NCBI GenBank assembly: GCA_031257595.1
Contig: JAIROH010000140.1
Coordinates: 1 to 7,009, forward strand
DNA from: Treponema sp.
Lineage (GTDB): Bacteria; Spirochaetota; Spirochaetia; Treponematales; Breznakiellaceae
Reading direction: 5' to 3'
DNA length: 7,009 bases
The translations under genes were made by a program, and so were the position numbers. Positions 4,403-7,009 of this stretch are shown piece by piece; position 1 is the first letter of the stretch; every line of letters begins with the position of its first letter. The notes beneath the pieces are model-generated. The model was not told the origin of the DNA. It searched no databases and saw only the letters and a program-made list of their open reading frames with translations.

Positions 4403-6187
4403 TTCTTTTGGCTAAAGCAAACAACACGTATCCCCGCTGCCGGCGCCGCTGTTTGTCGAGGCAGGCACTCAAAAAAACCGGGGGGCCTGGCCGCAAAAAT
4501 CCGTCCCGGAACAAGTCCGGGCCGGTTTTTGTGGCCACCCCGTGCCGCTTTTTCGTGGGAGTGCCTGCCAAATACCCCGGCGGCGCCGGTAGCCGAAACT
4601 ACACCTGGTTTTTGTTTAGCCAAAACTGTAAGAGAGGGCTTGTTCTTGCGGAATAAGCCCTTGTTGAGTCCCTTTTTGGATAGAGTGCTGGTACTAAAGC
4701 AAACAACACGTATCCCCGCTGCCGGCGCCGCTGTTTGTCGAGGCAGGCACTCAAAAAACCCGGGGACGCGGCCTAAAGCCGTTGTTCCAGGCAGCGGCCT
4801 TTACCGGGCCTACACCATGCGGCATTTCTTCGTTAACACGCTCAATGTTTCGCGTGCTTTTGTGGGGTGTGTCCTTAAAAACCCCCTCCCGGAACAAGTC
4901 CGGGCCGCTGCGCAATCCGGCTGTGCCGGATTGCAGCGGAGTTTCCGCTTTGCGGAAACTCCAGGTAACGTATGGAGGAGTTTTGCCTATGGCAAAACTC
5001 CGCTGCAATGTGCTGAAAGCACATTGCGCCGCCACCCCGCGCCGCGTTTTTCGTGGGAGTGCCTGCCAAATACCCCGGCGGCGATGGACTTACAGTGGTT
5101 TGCCGCCGAAGACGAAGGCCGTACCGAGGAGCCGTCGGAGTACAAGATACGCAAAGCCCGGGAAGAGGGGAGGGTAGCCAAAAGCCAGGAATTTATCGGC
5201 GCCATTGGGCTGCTGTTTCCGGCTTTGACGATACTGTTTTTGGCGCCCTATATTTTGCGAACCTGCGTGGAAATGGTACGTTTTTTCTTTTTAAGGATAA
5301 ACGAGCTTGATCCGGTTAATGACAGGATTGTCGCCGGGGTGTTTTTTTCTTACCTTGCCAAACTTGCCCTGCCGGTTGTCCTGGTAGCGTTTGTGTCGGC
5401 AATCTTTTCCAATATTGTACAGACCGGACTTTTGTTTACCACAAAACCCCTGGCGCCGAATTTTTCCAAAATCGTGCCCCGCTTCGGACGTTATTTTCAG
5501 CGGACGCTTTTTTCAATGGAAGGGCTGTTCAATTTTGTCAAATCGGTCGTCAAAATGGCGATCATCGGCGTTACGGCGTTTATCCTGATACGTTCCCGTA
5601 TGAATGAGCTTGTAAACCTCCAGACCGCGGGGCTCTGGCTGGGCCTTACCACCGTGGCCGGCATCGCGATACGCATGCTGATAATTTCCGCGCTGCTTTT
5701 GCTGCTGCTTTCGATTCCCGACATTCTTTTTCAGCGCTGGCAGTACCGGGAATCCCTCAAGATGACCAGGGAAGAGGTAAAAGAAGAGCGAAAAATGTAC
5801 GAAGGGGATCCCCATATCCGCGCCCGTATCCAGCGACGTATGAGGGAATTTATGAATCAGAATATGGCGGTAAATGTCGCCAAAGCCGATGTGGTGATCA
5901 CCAATCCGACCCATTTTGCCGTTGCCCTGGAATACGATGGCGATACGATGGACGCACCCCAGCTTACCGCCAAAGGCGCCGACGAGCTGGCGTTCAGGAT
6001 CAGGGAGATCGCCAAAGAAAACGACGTGCCGTTAGTCGAAAACAAGCCGCTCGCGCGGGCGCTTTACGCCGAAGTGGATATAGGGCGGAGCGTACCCGTT
6101 GTATACTGGGAAGTTATCGCCGGTATTCTGGCGCGGGTCAGGCGTATTGACGCCGAACGGCGTCAGGCCGACGGCCTGGGAGCATAA
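4400..6187 (+). CDS. flhB: Flagellar export switch protein FlhB with a repeat-derived N-terminal extension
   Basis: FlhB is the export-gate subunit that switches substrate specificity from rod/hook to filament proteins after self-cleavage. From ATG 4400 (or GTG 4397) the frame is open for 595 residues, against about 350-380 for the family. Residues 230 onwards (base 5087) begin DLQWFAAEDEGRTEEP, matching the normal FlhB N-terminus; the stretch from ATG 5084 alone gives 367 residues, already full length. That core has four hydrophobic segments, the AREEGRVAKSQE motif, the linker MTREEVKEE, and the NPTH autocleavage site (bases 5903-5914; Asn502 from ATG 4400, 274 from ATG 5084) in ADVVITNPTHFAVAL. 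Residues 1-229 come from palindromic repeats and resemble no known domain; LKQTTRIPAAGAAVCRGRHSK and FSWECLPNTPAA each occur twice. Whether translation runs through or starts internally is unresolved. Confidence 0.88.
   Translation: MFFWLKQTTRIPAAGAAVCRGRHSKKPGGLAAKIRPGTSPGRFLWPPRAAFSWECLPNTPAAPVAETTPGFCLAKTVREGLFLRNKPLLSPFLDRVLVLKQTTRIPAAGAAVCRGRHSKNPGTRPKAVVPGSGLYRAYTMRHFFVNTLNVSRAFVGCVLKNPLPEQVRAAAQSGCAGLQRSFRFAETPGNVWRSFAYGKTPLQCAESTLRRHPAPRFSWECLPNTPAAMDLQWFAAEDEGRTEEPSEYKIRKAREEGRVAKSQEFIGAIGLLFPALTILFLAPYILRTCVEMVRFFFLRINELDPVNDRIVAGVFFSYLAKLALPVVLVAFVSAIFSNIVQTGLLFTTKPLAPNFSKIVPRFGRYFQRTLFSMEGLFNFVKSVVKMAIIGVTAFILIRSRMNELVNLQTAGLWLGLTTVAGIAIRMLIISALLLLLLSIPDILFQRWQYRESLKMTREEVKEERKMYEGDPHIRARIQRRMREFMNQNMAVNVAKADVVITNPTHFAVALEYDGDTMDAPQLTAKGADELAFRIREIAKENDVPLVENKPLARALYAEVDIGRSVPVVYWEVIAGILARVRRIDAERRQADGLGA
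4412..4476 (+). repeat. 65-bp direct repeat, copy 1 (pairs with 4694-4758)
   Basis: Identical base for base to 4694-4758, from CTAAAGCAAACAACACG to the run of six A; with one mismatch the match extends about seven bases further. The offset of 282 bases is 94 codons, so both copies encode the same peptide, LKQTTRIPAAGAAVCRGRHSK. This is the left end of elements A and B. Confidence 0.9.
4549..4585 (+). repeat. 37-bp direct repeat, copy 1 (pairs with 5047-5083)
   Basis: TTTTTCGTGGGAGTGCCTGC and the following bases to GGCGGCG are identical to 5047-5083, and similarity continues leftwards to 4534 with two substitutions and one base of length difference. The offset of 498 bases is 166 codons, so both encode FSWECLPNTPAA. 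This is the right end of both elements. Confidence 0.9.
4635..4661 (+). repeat. Hairpin between elements A and B
   Basis: AGGGCTTGTTC (4635-4645) and GAATAAGCCCT (4651-4661) form an 11-bp stem with one G-T pair and a TTGCG loop. Its AGAGGGCTT start matches the left foot of the hairpin before fliR (3548-3556). In the flhB frame it encodes part of VREGLFLRNKPLL. Confidence 0.7.
4694..5083 (+). repeat. Palindromic element B, larger relative of A, ends at the FlhB core
   Basis: It has the same ends as element A: the 65-bp repeat at 4694-4758 and the 37-bp repeat at 5047-5083, with GGCAGGCACTC (4742-4752) facing GAGTGCCTGCC (5057-5067) and CGCCGC (4726-4731) facing GCGGCG (5078-5083). The interior is longer than in A and differs: a stretch at 4766-4886 with smaller stems, the shared 20-base TCCCGGAACAAGTCCGGGCC (4887-4906, also 4504-4523), and the branched palindrome 4910-5029. 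The element stops exactly where ATGGACTTACAG, the conserved FlhB sequence, begins. Confidence 0.8.
4910..5029 (+). repeat. Nested, branched palindrome inside element B
   Basis: A 29-bp trunk is built from three perfect stems: GCGCAAT 4910-4916 with 5023-5029, ATTGCAGCGGAGTTT 4930-4944 with 4995-5009, and AAACTCC 4956-4962 with 4977-4983, around a 14-base loop (4963-4976). Between the stems each arm carries its own small hairpin at the matching place and of equal length: CCGGC-tgt-GCCGG (4917-4929) opposite GTGCT-gaa-AGCAC (5010-5022), and CCGC-ttt-GCGG (4945-4955) opposite TGCC-tat-GGCA (4984-4994). The same bases can instead form four separate hairpins of 9-11 bp in a row. Confidence 0.85.
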
Positions 6188-6202
6188 GGAGAAGATTGAA
6201 TG
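6186..6202 (+). promoter_or_regulatory. Ribosome binding site of flhA
   Basis: AAGGAG (6186-6191) overlaps the end of the flhB stop codon and lies eight bases before the flhA ATG at 6200, implying continued operon translation. Confidence 0.7.
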
Positions 6203-7009
6203 GCTGACGCAAGAACATTTTCGGGAACACCGGCGGCGCCTTTGGGCAGCCGGAGCGATATAACCATAGCGGGCGCCGTTGTCGCCGTGGTCATCATGCT
6301 GGTGGTTCCCCTGCCGACGGTGCTGCTGGACGCCCTTATGGCGATGAACCTTATTCTGGCCCTGCTTATCCTCCTTATAGTCCTTTACACGAAAAAGGCT
6401 ACGGATTTTTCGTCGTTCCCGACGGTACTGCTGGTCTCGACGGTTTTCGGCCTGGCCCTGAACGTGTCTTCCACCCGGCTTATCCTTACCAAGGGCGCGG
6501 CGTTTGACGGACGGATGATCGGGGCGTTTTCTTCGTTTGTTGTCGGTTCTGGCGGCAGCGAAGGTCTTGTCGTGGGCTTTGTGATCTTTATCGTGATTAT
6601 CGCCGTTCAGGCCGTGGTTATTACCAAAGGTTCCACGCGGATTTCCGAAGTGGCCGCCCGTTTTACGCTGGACGCCCTGCCGGGAAAGCAAATGGCCATT
6701 GAGGCTGAATTTAACGCCGGGGCGATTACCGAAGAAGAGTCTATCACAAGAAAAGCCGAACTCCAGAAAGAGGTTAACTTTTACGGGGCGATGGACGGAT
6801 CGAGTAAATTTATTTCCGGCAATGTTAAAGTGGGGATACTCATTACCGCCGTCAACATATTGGGCGGCATTATTATAGGAACGGCGATTCACGGCGAGGC
6901 GGTAAACAACGCCGTCGGAACCTACATAACGTTTTCCATAGGCGACGGCCTTATTTCCCAGCTGCCGGCGCTGCTGGTTTCCACGGCGACCGGTATTATC
7001 GTAACCCGC
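6200..7009 (+). CDS. flhA: Flagellar export platform protein FlhA (N-terminal 270 residues)
   Basis: FlhA is the largest export-gate protein; its membrane part lies around the FliPQR pore and its cytoplasmic domain, beyond this window, docks chaperone-substrate complexes. The frame is open from ATG 6200 to the last base with no stop, so about 270 of the usual 690-700 residues are seen. Hydrophobic segments lie at about 22-38, 40-63, 73-90, 122-142, 210-228 and 250-268. The FHIPEP family signature is clear: TRISEVAARFTLDALPGKQM (146-165) followed by AIEAEFNAGAI, and then EVNFYGAMDGSSKFISGN (191-208). Twelve bases separate it from the flhB stop. Confidence 0.97.
   Translation, partial: MADARTFSGTPAAPLGSRSDITIAGAVVAVVIMLVVPLPTVLLDALMAMNLILALLILLIVLYTKKATDFSSFPTVLLVSTVFGLALNVSSTRLILTKGAAFDGRMIGAFSSFVVGSGGSEGLVVGFVIFIVIIAVQAVVITKGSTRISEVAARFTLDALPGKQMAIEAEFNAGAITEEESITRKAELQKEVNFYGAMDGSSKFISGNVKVGILITAVNILGGIIIGTAIHGEAVNNAVGTYITFSIGDGLISQLPALLVSTATGIIVTR

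Larger units (their letters stand above)
4406..4625 (+). repeat. Palindromic element A, long imperfect hairpin at the flhB 5' end
   Basis: Arms pair around a centre near 4513. From outside in: TTTTGGCTAAA (4406-4416) with TTTAGCCAAAA (4615-4625), CCGGCGCCGC (4440-4449) with GCGGCGCCGG (4580-4589), a 10x10 unpaired stretch, GGCAGGCACTC (4460-4470) with GAGTGCCTGCC (4559-4569), an imperfect TGGCCGCAAAAA-type stem, and CCCGGA (4505-4510) with TCCGGG (4516-4521). It starts five bases after the fliR stop. There is no transposase gene; it looks like a non-autonomous repeat. I saw no clear target duplication at its ends. Confidence 0.8.

Noticed and set aside
4185..4571. Minus-strand frames beginning MAGTPTK in elements A and B (also 4875-5069)
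   Set aside because: They start inside the shared 37-bp repeat and one runs on antisense through fliR; GC-rich palindromes keep several frames open, so these look like repeat by-products rather than genes. Similar frames elsewhere in the genome would mark other copies.
4406..5083. Insertion sequence or CRISPR array
   Set aside because: No transposase gene is present, and the repeats are two related hairpin elements with unequal interiors, not regularly spaced direct repeats with unique spacers.

Overview
The window carries part of a flagellar type III export and motor-switch operon in the order fliY - fliO - fliP - fliQ - fliR - flhB - flhA, all on the plus strand; flhA runs off the right edge. 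The gene order, the FliY type (FliM-like N-terminal peptide, CheC-like middle, FliN/SPOA C-terminus) and the FlhB start (DLQWFAAEDEG) suggest a spirochaete, most likely Treponema. The fairly GC-rich coding DNA and abundant palindromic repeats would fit a termite-gut type treponeme, but that narrower placement is inference.

Layout. Bases 1-224 hold the start of a divergent minus-strand gene for an unrecognised membrane protein. Bases 225-577 are intergenic, with candidate promoters on both strands and a hairpin just before the fliY ribosome binding site. Bases 578-3516 hold fliY, fliO, fliP and fliQ, tightly packed. A strong hairpin sits between fliQ and fliR (3551-3588). fliR (3603-4400) ends in a TGATG overlap with the upstream start of flhB. 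Bases 4406-5083 are a mosaic of palindromic repeats that stays open in the flhB frame, giving FlhB a predicted N-terminal extension of about 229 residues in front of a complete, family-length FlhB (bases 5084-6187). flhA starts at 6200.

How the genes work together. FliP, FliQ and FliR form the export gate; FliO helps FliP assemble; FlhB is the self-cleaving specificity switch (NPTH site present); FlhA is the export-gate platform. FliY is a C-ring (switch) component. fliM, usually just upstream of fliY in treponemes, is absent here, so fliY seems to head its own transcription unit.

The most unusual feature is the flhB 5' insertion zone: two related long-hairpin elements (4406-4625 and about 4694-5083) share 65-bp and 37-bp direct repeats in the same reading phase, and the second holds a multi-branched nested palindrome (4910-5029). 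It resembles in-frame palindromic elements such as those described in Rickettsia, but the sequences are not ones I recognise as a named family.
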